The notes under the pieces are model-generated. The model did no database searches. It saw nothing but the letters and a program-made list of their open reading frames with translations, and was not told the DNA's origin. The translations under genes were made by a program, and so were the position numbers. From Phycisphaerae bacterium (lineage in GTDB: Bacteria; Planctomycetota; Phycisphaerae; Phycisphaerales; UBA1924), in NCBI GenBank assembly GCA_016794925.1, contig JAEUIW010000004.1, positions 124,001 through 188,000 on the forward strand: 64,000 nt of DNA, given 5' to 3'. Positions 30,293-39,218 of this stretch are shown here, piece by piece (position 1 is the first letter of the stretch; every line of letters starts with the position of its first letter).

Positions 30293-30688
30293 TCAGGCGG
30301 CGCGAGGGGCCAGCATCGAGCCCACGTACACCGCGAGCACGCCCAGCGTGTTGCTCCCCGCGACGTAGAGCGCCGCCAGGCCCAGTTGCCGCTCTTCGAT
30401 CAGCACGAACGTTTCACGCCCGAACGACGAGAACGTGGTGTAGCCGCCGAGAATGCCGACGAGCAGGAAGAGCGTGAGCGGTCGATCGGCGTCGCGACCG
30501 GCGCGGATGAGCGCGCCGCCGAGCACGCCGATCAGCAGGCAGCCGGTGACGTTCACGACCAGCGTCGCGAACGGGAAGTTCGATCCCGTGCGCGGCACGA
30601 ACGTCGTCTGCACCGCGACGGTCAGCAAGTAGCGACCGACGCCGCCCAGGCCCGCGCCAACGAACACCAACGCAAGGTTACGCAGCAC
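30293..30688 (-). CDS. crcB: Fluoride efflux channel CrcB (Fluc)
   Basis: A 131-residue membrane protein that exports fluoride as a dual-topology dimer. GAGLGGVGRYLL near residues 11-22 contains the GGxxRY signature. NVTGCLLIGVLGG near 46-58, and LVGILGGYTTFSSFGRE near 76-92 with the TTFSSF motif, match the family's pore segments. Four transmembrane helices are predicted. The start is GTG. It lies downstream of the sigma factor terminator and convergent with rpsU. No fluoride riboswitch was recognised in the short gap upstream. Confidence 0.93.
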   Translation of the reverse strand: MLRNLALVFVGAGLGGVGRYLLTVAVQTTFVPRTGSNFPFATLVVNVTGCLLIGVLGGALIRAGRDADRPLTLFLLVGILGGYTTFSSFGRETFVLIEERQLGLAALYVAGSNTLGVLAVYVGSMLAPRAA

Positions 30689-30722
30689 GGCCGCATCGTA
30701 CCCGAGAACCCACGCGGCTGAT

Positions 30723-30755
30723 CAAAAACGAAACCGGCCGGGGAAGCCCGGCCGG
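30723..30755 (-). terminator. Rho-independent terminator of the sigma factor gene
   Basis: On the minus strand a 9-bp stem CCGGCCGGG / CCCGGCCGG with a four-base loop is followed by TTTCGTTTTTGA. It begins 28 bases after the sigma factor stop codon. Confidence 0.88.
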
Positions 30756-30782
30756 AATTGAGTCCTGATGAGGCGGGGACGG

Positions 30783-31943
30783 TCAGTTTACAAGCGCGAG
30801 GCTGCGGGAATCCTCGTGTGCCACAACGACGGACACACCCAGGGCGGCCGCGTCCGGGGCCCCGCCGCCGGTCACGGCGGCAATCTGTTCCGCCTTGGCC
30901 TGACGGTTGCCGAGGAACTTGGACTCCAGTTCGAGGCGGATCTTCTCCATGGCCTTGTTCTGGATCTGGCGAACGCGCTCCTTGGTGACACCGATGATCT
31001 GGCCCACCTGCTCCAGCGTCATCGGCTTCTCGGCGTCGCCGGACTCAAGACCGAAGCGATGCTCGATCACGGTACGCTCGACGTCGGTGAGCTCGGCCCG
31101 GTTGGAGAGGACGATGCGGCGGACCTCTTCGGCGGCGTCCTTCTCGAACGTCGCCCGCTTGGTCTCGAGGAAATTGCTCCGCTCCAGCTTGGGGTCAAAG
31201 TCCGTGGGGAAGCGCTGACGGTACTTGCTCAGCTTCATCCCTTGGCGGCTGAACGCCTTGAGAATGGCGCGGCAGGCGTACGTGCTGAATTTGTAGCCGC
31301 GCCCGGCGTCGAACTTGTCGACCGCGCGCAGCAACGCCATGTTGCCCTCGCTGACAAGGTCGGCGAAGTCGACCTCGCTCATGCGCGTGCGCTTGGCCAT
31401 GGCCAGCACGAGCGCGAGGTTCGTGTTGGCGATCTGCTGCCGCACGAGATCCGACTTGCGGTACCAGCGCAGGATGTCCTCCGCCTGCTCGGACGTGGGT
31501 CGCCGTGAAGCCGAGGCCCACGCCTCCTGCTGGAGCTTCCACACGATGTAGCGTGCGTAGTTGAACTGATGAAAGAGCACCCGCTCCTCGGCGCCCGTGA
31601 GGATGACCTGCTGGGCCGTCTTGACCGTGCGCGTCTTGCTGGAGAGGTCGTCCATCACCGGGTGGTACCAGGTGGTGTCCGGCTTCTGGATGTCCGGAGC
31701 CTCGTCATAGATCTTCCGCTCGGCGTCCGGCTCGTAGAAGACCGGGCTGTCAATGAAGTCCTGCTCGGAAGCGAGGATCGTGTTGAGCAACTGCTCGTCC
31801 TCGCGGCTGAGCGTCTTGCGCACACGCGGGGCGCCCTTGGTGCCGGCCTTCCGTTCCGCCGCGGGCGCGGCGAAATCCACCCGCGTACGCCGGCGGTTCT
31901 GCTCCAAGGGACTGGGACGAGCGGACATTGTGAACCGTTCCAT
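30783..31943 (-). CDS. RNA polymerase sigma-70 family sigma factor
   Basis: A 386-residue sigma-70 family protein. Region 2 is clear: LVRQQIANTNLALVLAMAKRT (about 166-186) and DLVSEGNMALLRAVDKFDAGRGYKFSTYACRAILKAFSR (split here as DLVSEGNMALL and FDAGRGYKFSTYAC, about 195-232). Region 4 is TLEQVGQIIGV and KERVRQIQNKAMEKI (about 309-335). Only about 50 residues join them, so a normal region 3 appears shortened or absent. It is likely a group 2/3 factor rather than the main RpoD. A promoter on the minus strand with near-consensus boxes lies upstream. The ATG at 31943 is the first in frame; one 5 codons later is possible. Confidence 0.9.
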   Translation of the reverse strand: MERFTMSARPSPLEQNRRRTRVDFAAPAAERKAGTKGAPRVRKTLSREDEQLLNTILASEQDFIDSPVFYEPDAERKIYDEAPDIQKPDTTWYHPVMDDLSSKTRTVKTAQQVILTGAEERVLFHQFNYARYIVWKLQQEAWASASRRPTSEQAEDILRWYRKSDLVRQQIANTNLALVLAMAKRTRMSEVDFADLVSEGNMALLRAVDKFDAGRGYKFSTYACRAILKAFSRQGMKLSKYRQRFPTDFDPKLERSNFLETKRATFEKDAAEEVRRIVLSNRAELTDVERTVIEHRFGLESGDAEKPMTLEQVGQIIGVTKERVRQIQNKAMEKIRLELESKFLGNRQAKAEQIAAVTGGGAPDAAALGVSVVVAHEDSRSLALVN

Positions 31944-32129
31944 TACGCTACCAACCTTCCGTCAAGGCACCTTCGTTCGATCACCCACGAGCATGAGCGG
32001 TCCGGTACCACTCAATACCGGACCGAGCCCGGTCAACTCGTACTCCGACCCGTCGAGATCCGGATGCCACTCCTGACACCTCCAGAACCCGACGAACCGC
32101 TTGTTTCCCCTGCCAACGGCTGAGCCGCC

Positions 32130-32158
32130 AGTTTAACCCAAACCTGTCCGGCTCGCAA
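32130..32158 (-). promoter_or_regulatory. Sigma-70 promoter for the sigma factor gene
   Basis: On the minus strand TTGCGA (32158-32153) and TAAACT (32135-32130) are separated by exactly 17 bases. It points at the sigma factor gene, giving an untranslated leader near 180 bases. Confidence 0.6.
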
Positions 32159-32410
32159 GCGATTGATTCAACCAATGTACAAAATCCAAACACAATTCAA
32201 CCTGGGCACACTCCTTGGTACGGTTTTCCGATGCGTTTGTTCCGTTTCTTCAGCGAAATCGCTGGCAAACTGGGCAGCCTCTCCCACTTGTATGGGCGGG
32301 CTCAAACTTCGCTTCCAATACCCCTTTTTAAGGCATTTTTGCGCAATTCGCCCGGTGCGCCACAATCCCTCGCGCGGCTACGCTTCCGTTCGGGTCCCCC
32401 ACCGCGCCGA

Positions 32411-32435
32411 TCAGGCGGCTATCTCAGCCGCCTGA
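32411..32435 (+). promoter_or_regulatory. Leader hairpin upstream of sod
   Basis: TCAGGCGGCT and AGCCGCCTGA form a perfect 10-bp stem with an ATCTC loop. It ends 20 bases before the sod start codon and 8 bases before the GGAG ribosome site. No T run follows, so it is not a simple terminator. It may control translation or stabilise the message. Confidence 0.6.
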
Positions 32436-32455
32436 CTCGAACTGGAGCGATAGCT

Positions 32456-33097
32456 ATGTCCCACGCCCTACCCGGATTGCCGTACGCCACGAACGCGCTC
32501 GAACCGTTCATCGATGCGAAGACGATGGAGATCCACCACGGCAAGCACCACGCCGCGTACGTCACGAATGCGAACAAGGCCCTGGAGGGGACCCGCTTTG
32601 CCGACATGCCCGCAGACCAGGTCATCGCTCACCTTTCGGACCTCCCCGAGGATAAACGCAACCCGGTCCGGAACAACCTCGGCGGGCACATCAACCACTC
32701 GATGTTCTGGAAGATCATGGCCCCCAAAGGGCAGGGCGGGGGTGGCGAACCATCGGGCGACCTGCTCGACGCGCTCAACGCCTCGTTCGGTTCCGTGCAA
32801 GCGTTCCGCGATCAGTTCCACGCCGCGGCGCTGGCACGTTTCGGCTCGGGATGGGTGTGGTTGTGCGTGAAGCCGAAGCAGAACAAGCTGGCGCTCTGCC
32901 ACACCGCGAATCAGGACACCCCTCTGATGGGAGAATCGGTGGCCGGCTGCGGCGGGATCCCGATCATGGGCCTGGACGTCTGGGAGCACGCGTATTACCT
33001 GAACTATCAGAACCGGCGCCCCGACTACGTGATGGCATGGTGGAACGTGGTGAACTGGTCGGAGGTGGCGAAGAACCTGCGACAAGCCCGGGTTTGA
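32456..33097 (+). CDS. sod: Superoxide dismutase (Fe/Mn type)
   Basis: A 213-residue iron/manganese superoxide dismutase. The metal ligands are visible: His27 in [14 protein letters not shown], His81 in [10 protein letters not shown], Asp174 and His178 in [10 protein letters not shown]. The glutamine in HTANQDTPL (Gln153) fits a manganese-type enzyme. GGAG lies 8 bases before the ATG at 32456. The longer open frame upstream is not coding. The gene follows the leader hairpin. It detoxifies superoxide in the cytoplasm; no export signal is seen. Confidence 0.96.
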   Translation: MSHALPGLPYATNALEPFIDAKTMEIHHGKHHAAYVTNANKALEGTRFADMPADQVIAHLSDLPEDKRNPVRNNLGGHINHSMFWKIMAPKGQGGGGEPSGDLLDALNASFGSVQAFRDQFHAAALARFGSGWVWLCVKPKQNKLALCHTANQDTPLMGESVAGCGGIPIMGLDVWEHAYYLNYQNRRPDYVMAWWNVVNWSEVAKNLRQARV

Positions 33098-33202
33098 TCG
33101 GCGCGATCGCGAATCGAACGGAGCGGATGCCGTGAGCGGACACGACGCGCCCGCGCGGCCCGAGCCTTCCGACGCACGCCTGCCTCGCGCGGAGGTCCCG
33201 CG

Positions 33203-34570
33203 ATGACAGGAGCTCGAATGTCCCGGACAGCGTTGACGATGTGGCTGTGCTCGCCGATCGTGATCGTCGGCGCACTCTGGTATTCGATCGTGCCCGGTGC
33301 CGCGCGCACGGGCGCCGGACCGGGATCGTTCGCGGACCGGATCGTGGCGCCGCCGGCGGGCAACACGCCTCCCGAGTCCCTTGAGCAGGGCTACGTCCTG
33401 CTCGTGACGGACGCGTCCGGAATGGCGAGCACCGAGTCGCCCGTGTACATCGGGTGCAATCAGAACGGCTGGGACCCCAGCAACAACGGCATCCCCCTGA
33501 CCCGTCGCTCGGACGGGAAGTGGCAGATCGTGCTGAAGAAGCACGAGGCGGGCTCACGGTTGGAGTTCAAGTTCACGCGCGGCAACTGGGACACCGTGGA
33601 GGTCTCCGAGACGCTCGAGGACATCGCGAACCGCCGGCTTCCGGAGATCGACGCGACCGCCCTCAAGGGCGAGAAACCCGTCTTCGAATTCACCGTGCCA
33701 AGATTCGCTGACCAACGGCCCGATCGCGAGGCGCGCCCCGATCTGAACCCCTACCACATCATCAAAGCAACCGGACAGGTGCGACGTCTGCAAGTCGTCG
33801 GCGGGGCGGACGGCGTCATGCGCGACGCGATGGTCTGGCTCCCGCCCGAATACGACGAGCCGGTGAATTCCAGCCGACGCTACCCGGTGCTGTACTTGCA
33901 GGATGGGCAGAACGTCTTCGAACGCTTCCCGGGAACTCCCGCCGAATGGTCGGCCGACGAGACCGCGACAGCGCTGATCGAGAGCGGGAAGATCGAGCCG
34001 CTCATCATCGTCGCCGTACCGAACTTGGGCTCGGCCCGCATCCGCGAGTACTCCCCAATCGAACTGGTCGAGGGCAAAGGGGCTCAGGCGGATGCGTACG
34101 TCCGCTTTCTCATTGAGGAGGTCAAGCCGCGGGTCGATCGCGGCTTCCGGGTCCGGCGCGCTCCCGAGCACACCGCCATCGGCGGCTCGTCGCTGGGCGC
34201 CGTGGTCGCGCTGTACGCGGCCACGACGAGGCCCGACGTCTTTGGCAAGGTCCTGGCTGAGAGCCCTTCGCTCACGTTGGGGAAAGGGGCTCTCGTGAAA
34301 CTGTTCTCGGACGCCAAGGGTTGGCCGAACCGCCTGTATATTGGAGTCGGCGGTGCGGAATTCGGCACATCCGATGCGGACCGGGAGCGCGGTCGCGGGC
34401 TGATCGAGGCCGCGCAAGAGCTCGTCAATCGTGCCCGTGAGCGGGGCATTCCACGAGACCACGTCACACTGGTGGTCGAACCCGACGCCCCGCATAACGA
34501 AACGGCTTGGGCCCGCAGGATGCCTGCCGCTCTCGAGTTCCTGTTCCCGCCTCCAAAGCCGGCCCGCTAG
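33203..34570 (+). CDS. Putative esterase (esterase D/Fes type) with N-terminal binding domain
   Basis: A 455-residue exported hydrolase. An N-terminal hydrophobic segment (about 7-28) suggests a signal anchor. Residues about 65-165 look like a starch-binding-like beta domain (VYIGCNQNGWDPS, LEFKFTRGNWDTVEV). The alpha/beta hydrolase domain follows: VWLPPEYDEP, YLQDGQNVF and the nucleophile elbow GGSSLGA with Ser330. A distal LVVEPDAPHNETAW supplies the likely His. This is the layout of Fes/IroE-like esterases and of secreted carbohydrate esterases. The ATG at 33203 has a second ATG five codons on. Substrate unknown. Confidence 0.85.
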   Translation: MTGARMSRTALTMWLCSPIVIVGALWYSIVPGAARTGAGPGSFADRIVAPPAGNTPPESLEQGYVLLVTDASGMASTESPVYIGCNQNGWDPSNNGIPLTRRSDGKWQIVLKKHEAGSRLEFKFTRGNWDTVEVSETLEDIANRRLPEIDATALKGEKPVFEFTVPRFADQRPDREARPDLNPYHIIKATGQVRRLQVVGGADGVMRDAMVWLPPEYDEPVNSSRRYPVLYLQDGQNVFERFPGTPAEWSADETATALIESGKIEPLIIVAVPNLGSARIREYSPIELVEGKGAQADAYVRFLIEEVKPRVDRGFRVRRAPEHTAIGGSSLGAVVALYAATTRPDVFGKVLAESPSLTLGKGALVKLFSDAKGWPNRLYIGVGGAEFGTSDADRERGRGLIEAAQELVNRARERGIPRDHVTLVVEPDAPHNETAWARRMPAALEFLFPPPKPAR

Positions 34571-34674
34571 CCGCGCGGGCGCGAACTGACCATCTCCGTC
34601 CGGTCACCACCCGCGTTGCGCCGAGGTCATTTGCAAGGACTATTTCTGTTGCTCCCGGCGGTCGATAGTGGATC

Positions 34675-34703
34675 TTGACATCCACAATCCGCGTTAATAG
34701 GAT
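34675..34703 (+). promoter_or_regulatory. Strong sigma-70 promoter for the beta-barrel gene
   Basis: A consensus TTGACA at 34675-34680 and TAGGAT at 34698-34703 are separated by 17 bases. It lies about 120 bases before the next start codon, in a locally AT-rich gap of 251 bases. Confidence 0.75.
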
Positions 34704-34821
34704 AAAACTGTCTGCAATTCTGTCGAATTTCCCACTGATGCGGGGAGATTCGATCGGCCCGTGATGCCGATGGCGCGCGGCACGTGCGGCCTGAAACCAC
34801 GACAGCGCTGGGAGATTCTCC

Positions 34822-35892
34822 ATGTCTGCTCGGGCCAGCTCGGGTGCGATTGCAAGCATCGTCATCGTGGTTTCTGGAACGGTGGCGTCGGCAGCCATGA
34901 TCCAACGGCCGACAGAGTCGTCGGACCTGCCCGTGCCGCGGATCAGCCTGACGGATGTGTCCCAGTCTGTCAGCGAACCATCCACCGTTTCCGGTGGGAG
35001 CAACGGGACGATGTCACCCCGCGCCACGTTCTTGCTTTCGAAAGAACGGCTGACCGGGGAGGGGCCGTTCCTTTGGGACGGGTTCCTCACCGGCCTGCGC
35101 GGATTTGAGCATTTTTACGATCCGATCGGAAATCCGCTCTTCTTCGAATCGCCGCTGAACTCCACTGGCGTGCGGCTGCTCTACCTGCATCATGGGTTTC
35201 CAACGGGATCACAGATTCAAGGTGGAGACCTGAACGTGTATGCCGCGCAAGCACGGCTGGCGCTCACGGAGCGCCTGGCGTTTATCGCGACAAAGGACGG
35301 ATACAGCGACCTCAATGCCGGGCTGATTCCCCATGATGAGGGATGGAATAACATCGCGTTCGGAGCGAAGTACGTCCTGATCGCCGATCGTGAGGCTGAC
35401 TTCGTGCTCACACCCGGTCTTCGGTGGGAGCTCCGAAATGGTGACAAGGGGGTTCTGCAAGGCGGCGTTCAGGAACTGAGCCCGTTCCTCAGCATCGCCA
35501 AGGGGTTCGACCGGCTTCACGCCATTGCGGATGTGACCGGCCGTATTCCCACGGATCACAATGACGGGAACGACATCGTGCAGTGGGATCTGCATGTGGA
35601 CTATGAGCTCGCGCCCGAGGTCCTGCCCGGGCTGGCGCCGGCGTTTGAATTGCACGGTCTGCACTACCTATCGGACGGAACGCGGCTGCCCCTCTCGGTG
35701 GGAGGCTTGGACTACACGAATCTCGGCTCGACAAACGTCTCTGGCAGCGCGGTGGTCTGGGCGGGGGTCGGCGGACGATGGAAGCTCACGCCGAACATGT
35801 CCATCGGCGGCACCTACGAGTTTCCACTGACCAAGGCTGACAACGACATTTTCCTGGATCGGGTCACGATCGACGTGATGCTGACCTGGTAG
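34822..35892 (+). CDS. Outer-membrane beta-barrel candidate, function unknown
   Basis: A 356-residue exported protein. A signal peptide covers about residues 1-25. The rest alternates short amphipathic strands such as RLALTERLAFIATKDGYSDL, ADFVLTPGLRWELRNGD and WAGVGGRWKLTPNMSIGGTYEFPL, and ends in an aromatic Trp (VMLTW), as outer-membrane barrels often do. No family is recognised. The ATG has GGGAG about 7 bases upstream. It has its own promoter and terminator, so it is a single-gene unit. Confidence 0.8.
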   Translation: MSARASSGAIASIVIVVSGTVASAAMIQRPTESSDLPVPRISLTDVSQSVSEPSTVSGGSNGTMSPRATFLLSKERLTGEGPFLWDGFLTGLRGFEHFYDPIGNPLFFESPLNSTGVRLLYLHHGFPTGSQIQGGDLNVYAAQARLALTERLAFIATKDGYSDLNAGLIPHDEGWNNIAFGAKYVLIADREADFVLTPGLRWELRNGDKGVLQGGVQELSPFLSIAKGFDRLHAIADVTGRIPTDHNDGNDIVQWDLHVDYELAPEVLPGLAPAFELHGLHYLSDGTRLPLSVGGLDYTNLGSTNVSGSAVVWAGVGGRWKLTPNMSIGGTYEFPLTKADNDIFLDRVTIDVMLTW

Positions 35893-35916
35893 CGGCCGCG
35901 GTTGGGAATCCGGACG

Positions 35917-35951
35917 ATGGGCCCGCCGCGAGGACGGGCCCATTTCATTTG
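35917..35951 (+). terminator. Rho-independent terminator of the beta-barrel gene
   Basis: A 9-bp stem ATGGGCCCG / CGGGCCCAT with a 9-base loop is followed by TTCATTTG. It begins 25 bases after the stop codon. Confidence 0.85.
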
Positions 35952-36170
35952 TCACGATCGAGACTGCCACAGGGGCAACCGGATCTCGGTGCCGTGCGAA
36001 CCGGATCAACCGGCTCCCCCGAGTTGGTGCGATCTCGTGACTCGGGGCGAGGCCCGAGGGTCTCGCTACCATCAGTACGGTCGCGGGTCCCGACCCCGCC
36101 GCGAGCGGCTCGTCCGGGGTCGGCGCGAAGGGCATATGTGCGGACCCTCGCACGCGGACACGGAGCCATC

Positions 36171-37340
36171 ATGAGCGTCAACGCCGAGACCCATACCGAC
36201 GTTTCTCACCAGGGCGCGGTCGCCCTGCCCACCAAGCGCCACACGGACCCGCACGCGACGCGTTGGGGCTCGTTCCTGAAGGCGTGCATGAAGATCGAGG
36301 CCTCGGACCTGATCATCAAGGCGGGGCAGACGCCGAAGGTGCGGGTGCGGGGCGCCCTGCGGTCGCTGGACACGGACCTCGTGAGCCAGGACGAGTTCCT
36401 GGACATCGCGAAGGCGATCCTGAGCGACGAGCAGTTCGAGATGCTGCACAAGTTCGGGAGCGTGGACTTCGCGTACGACTACGACGAAACGACCCGCTTT
36501 CGCGTGAACCTGTTCATGGCGCGGGGGCGTCTGTCGGTGGCGGCCCGCATGATCACGAGCAAGATCCGACGGTTCGAGGACCTGTACCTGCCGCCGGCGA
36601 TGTCCGAGATCGCGATGCAGCCGCAGGGGATCGTGCTGCTCAGCGGCGTGACGGGCTCGGGCAAGTCGACGACGATCGCGGCGATGCTGGACTACATCAA
36701 CGAGCGGAAGCCGGTCCACATCGTCACGATCGAGGATCCGATCGAGTACATCTTCACGGACAAGAAGGCGACGATCAACCAGCGCGAGATCGGCATCGAT
36801 TGCCTGGACTTCAAGATCGCGCTCCGCGCGCTGGTGCGCGAGAACCCGGACGTGGTTCTGGTGGGCGAGATGCGCGACAGCGAGACGTTCGAGGCGGCGC
36901 TGCACGCGGCCGAGACCGGCCACCTGGTGTTCGGGACCATCCACGCGTCGAGCACGACGCAGACGTTCAGCCGCATCTACGACCTGTTCCCGCACGAGGA
37001 GCGCGAGCAGGTGCGGAAGATCCTCGCGTACCAGATGCGTTCGTTCGTGTACCAGAAGCTGCTCCCGACGCTGCACGCGAACATCGCGCGCATCCCCGGG
37101 CTGGAGATCCTGATCAACAACTCGGTGGTGCGGAAGCACATCCTGGAGGCGCGCGAGGGCGACCTGCGCGAGTACCTCAAGAGCGTCGAGGCCCGCCAGA
37201 CGGGCATGATCGACTTCAACGGGTCGCTTGTGGATCTGGTCGAGAGGGAGTACATTCACGTGCGCACGGCGATGGAAGCCACCCCGAACCCCGACGAGCT
37301 GATGATGCGGCTCAAGAAATTGGGTGGCGCACAGCGGTAG
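36171..37340 (+). CDS. pilT: PilT-type twitching/secretion ATPase
   Basis: A 389-residue PilT/PilU family ATPase, which powers pilus retraction or related secretion movement. Walker A GVTGSGKST spans residues 159-167, with Lys165. The Asp box is IEDPIEY (188-193), Walker B NPDVVLVGEMRD lies at about 225-236 and the His box TGHLVFGTIHASS at about 249-261. All catalytic residues are intact. The ATG at 36171 has CGGAG 5 bases upstream. It heads a run with the GspE-like gene and the CvpA-like gene on the same strand. No pilin genes are nearby. Confidence 0.93.
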   Translation: MSVNAETHTDVSHQGAVALPTKRHTDPHATRWGSFLKACMKIEASDLIIKAGQTPKVRVRGALRSLDTDLVSQDEFLDIAKAILSDEQFEMLHKFGSVDFAYDYDETTRFRVNLFMARGRLSVAARMITSKIRRFEDLYLPPAMSEIAMQPQGIVLLSGVTGSGKSTTIAAMLDYINERKPVHIVTIEDPIEYIFTDKKATINQREIGIDCLDFKIALRALVRENPDVVLVGEMRDSETFEAALHAAETGHLVFGTIHASSTTQTFSRIYDLFPHEEREQVRKILAYQMRSFVYQKLLPTLHANIARIPGLEILINNSVVRKHILEAREGDLREYLKSVEARQTGMIDFNGSLVDLVEREYIHVRTAMEATPNPDELMMRLKKLGGAQR

Positions 37341-37436
37341 CACGCCGGGATCGGTCGCGTTCTCGGGGCGTACGCTAGGTGCTCTTCTGATGACCGATCG
37401 TGCCCGGACGACCCCCAAACAAGGACCGTTGGCGAC

Positions 37437-39176
37437 ATGCTCGACGCAGGACCGAACGGATCGATCGCGACGCTGGCCGACGAGGCGCTGGTGCTCGTGT
37501 CGTGGTGGAAGCCGCTGATCTATCTGATCGTGTTTGCGCTGTGGGCGCGGATTGTCACCGAGATCTACGACCCGCACGCGGCGCGGTACATTTTGCCCCG
37601 CAAGAAGTGGGCCGTGGCGCACCTGGTCGCGGGCACGCTGGCGCTGGCGGCGGCGTTCCTCATACCCATCGAGGGCGGGCTGGCCTTCTGGGTCGGCCTG
37701 TTGGCGATGATGGCGATCCTGGGAGCGGACCTGGCCGCGTACCCGCTCATTTCCAACAAGGACCCGCGCGTGCCGGCCTCCGGGCACGTCAAGATCGACT
37801 TCGGCAAGATCACCGCCGCGCGGGAGGCCAAGAAGCAGGCGAAGCTGCGTGGCAAGTCGGTGATGGTGATCCGTCAACCCGACAAGCAGATCCTGGTAGT
37901 CCCGCAGCAGGACACGCCGGAGTACGACGTGCGGACGGCGGCGGAAGGGATCGTGGCGCGGATGCTCGACACGCGGGCCTCGCAGGCCGAGATCGGGCCG
38001 ACGGGCAAGGGCGAATCGTACGCGCCGGTGTACTGGATCGACGGCGTGAAGAGCACGGGCGAGGCGATGCCCGCCGCGTCGGCGATCAAGGTGATGGACC
38101 TCTGGAAAGCCGCCGCGAAGCTGGACCTGGCCGACCGCCGCAAGAAACTCACCGGTGACACGACCATCGAGATGGGCACCGCCAAGCGGAAGATCCGCGT
38201 CTCGAGCATCGGGGTGCAGGGGGGGATGCGTCTGACACTGCTGCTCGATCCGGAGCAGTCCGTCAACCGTCAGCCGAACGAACTTGGCCTGCTCGACGCG
38301 CAGCTGGCCGAGCTCAAGTCGATCGTCGAGGAGGGCAAGGGCGTGGTGCTCCTGTCGGCACCGGCCGACGGCGGGCGAACCACGACCTACTACGGCGTGC
38401 TCAAGCTGCACGACGCGTACACGAACAACGTGCAGACGCTCGAGATCGAGCCTCAGGCCGCCCTCGACGGCGTGCGGCAGAACCGCTTCGACCCGCAGGC
38501 GGACGGGCAGGACTACGCGACCACGGCGCGTTCGATCCTGCGCCGCGATCCGGACGTGCTGGCGCTGGCCGACCTGCCGGACGCCAACACCGCGAAGGAG
38601 GCCGCGAAGTCGGAGCTGGAGCGGGTGCGCGTGTACCTGTCGATCCGTGCCGACAACGCCGTTCAGGCCGTGCAGGCGTACGTGAAGGCGGTGGGCGACA
38701 ACGAACTGGCCGGGCGTTCGGTGCACGGCGTGGTCGCGCAGAAACTGATGCGGAAGCTGTGCGGCAACTGCCGCGTCGAGTACGCCCCCGCGCCGGACAT
38801 GCTCAAGAAGATGGGCGTGACGGAGAAGGTCGCCAAGCTCTACAAGAAGGGCGGCCAGGTGCTCATCAAGAACAAGCCCGAGGTGTGCCCGGCGTGCCAG
38901 GGGACGGGCTACCTCGGACAGACGGGCATTTTCGAGGTGTACGCGCTGGGCCCGGAGGAACGCCAGCTGATCGCGGCGGGTGACTTCGCCGGGCTCAAGG
39001 CGCAGCTGCGCAAGAAGATGCTGCCCTCGATCCAGAGCGCGGCGATCCGGAAGGCCGTGGAGGGAATCACGTCGATCGAGGAAGTGACGCGCGCGACCGC
39101 GGAGGCGGCGCCGGCCGGCGGTCCGGGCGCGGCCGCCCCGGCCAAACCCGCGGCGCGACCCCCGGCCAAGGCCTGA
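37437..39176 (+). CDS. GspE/PilB-like protein with decayed ATPase motifs
   Basis: A 579-residue protein with three N-terminal hydrophobic segments (about residues 22-40, 60-78 and 82-104), not usual in GspE. A GspE-like C-terminal part follows. The Walker A position reads APADGGRTTT (308-317) with Arg314 in place of lysine. The Walker B position reads DPDVLALADLPD (371-382), lacking the acidic pair. The zinc-binding pairs are kept: CGNC (442-445) and CPAC (484-487), followed by GYLGQTGIFEVY. The C-terminal 40 residues are Ala/Pro-rich. This is most likely a non-hydrolysing partner of PilT. It begins 96 bases after pilT. Confidence 0.85.
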   Translation: MLDAGPNGSIATLADEALVLVSWWKPLIYLIVFALWARIVTEIYDPHAARYILPRKKWAVAHLVAGTLALAAAFLIPIEGGLAFWVGLLAMMAILGADLAAYPLISNKDPRVPASGHVKIDFGKITAAREAKKQAKLRGKSVMVIRQPDKQILVVPQQDTPEYDVRTAAEGIVARMLDTRASQAEIGPTGKGESYAPVYWIDGVKSTGEAMPAASAIKVMDLWKAAAKLDLADRRKKLTGDTTIEMGTAKRKIRVSSIGVQGGMRLTLLLDPEQSVNRQPNELGLLDAQLAELKSIVEEGKGVVLLSAPADGGRTTTYYGVLKLHDAYTNNVQTLEIEPQAALDGVRQNRFDPQADGQDYATTARSILRRDPDVLALADLPDANTAKEAAKSELERVRVYLSIRADNAVQAVQAYVKAVGDNELAGRSVHGVVAQKLMRKLCGNCRVEYAPAPDMLKKMGVTEKVAKLYKKGGQVLIKNKPEVCPACQGTGYLGQTGIFEVYALGPEERQLIAAGDFAGLKAQLRKKMLPSIQSAAIRKAVEGITSIEEVTRATAEAAPAGGPGAAAPAKPAARPPAKA

Positions 39177-39218
39177 TCCGCACGGGTACCCGGTCCGCAG
39201 CAGGAAGGAGTCGAACGC

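Larger units (their letters stand above)
31944..32455. other. Divergent regulatory region between sigma factor and sod
   Basis: This 512-base gap has no convincing gene. It is AT-richer than its surroundings around 32160-32350. It holds a sigma-70 promoter on the minus strand (32130-32158) and the sod leader hairpin (32411-32435). The plus-strand promoter for sod was not identified with confidence. Confidence 0.6.

Noticed and set aside
30689..30782. Fluoride riboswitch before crcB
   Set aside because: The short gap is occupied by the sigma factor terminator and shows no matching riboswitch core by eye.
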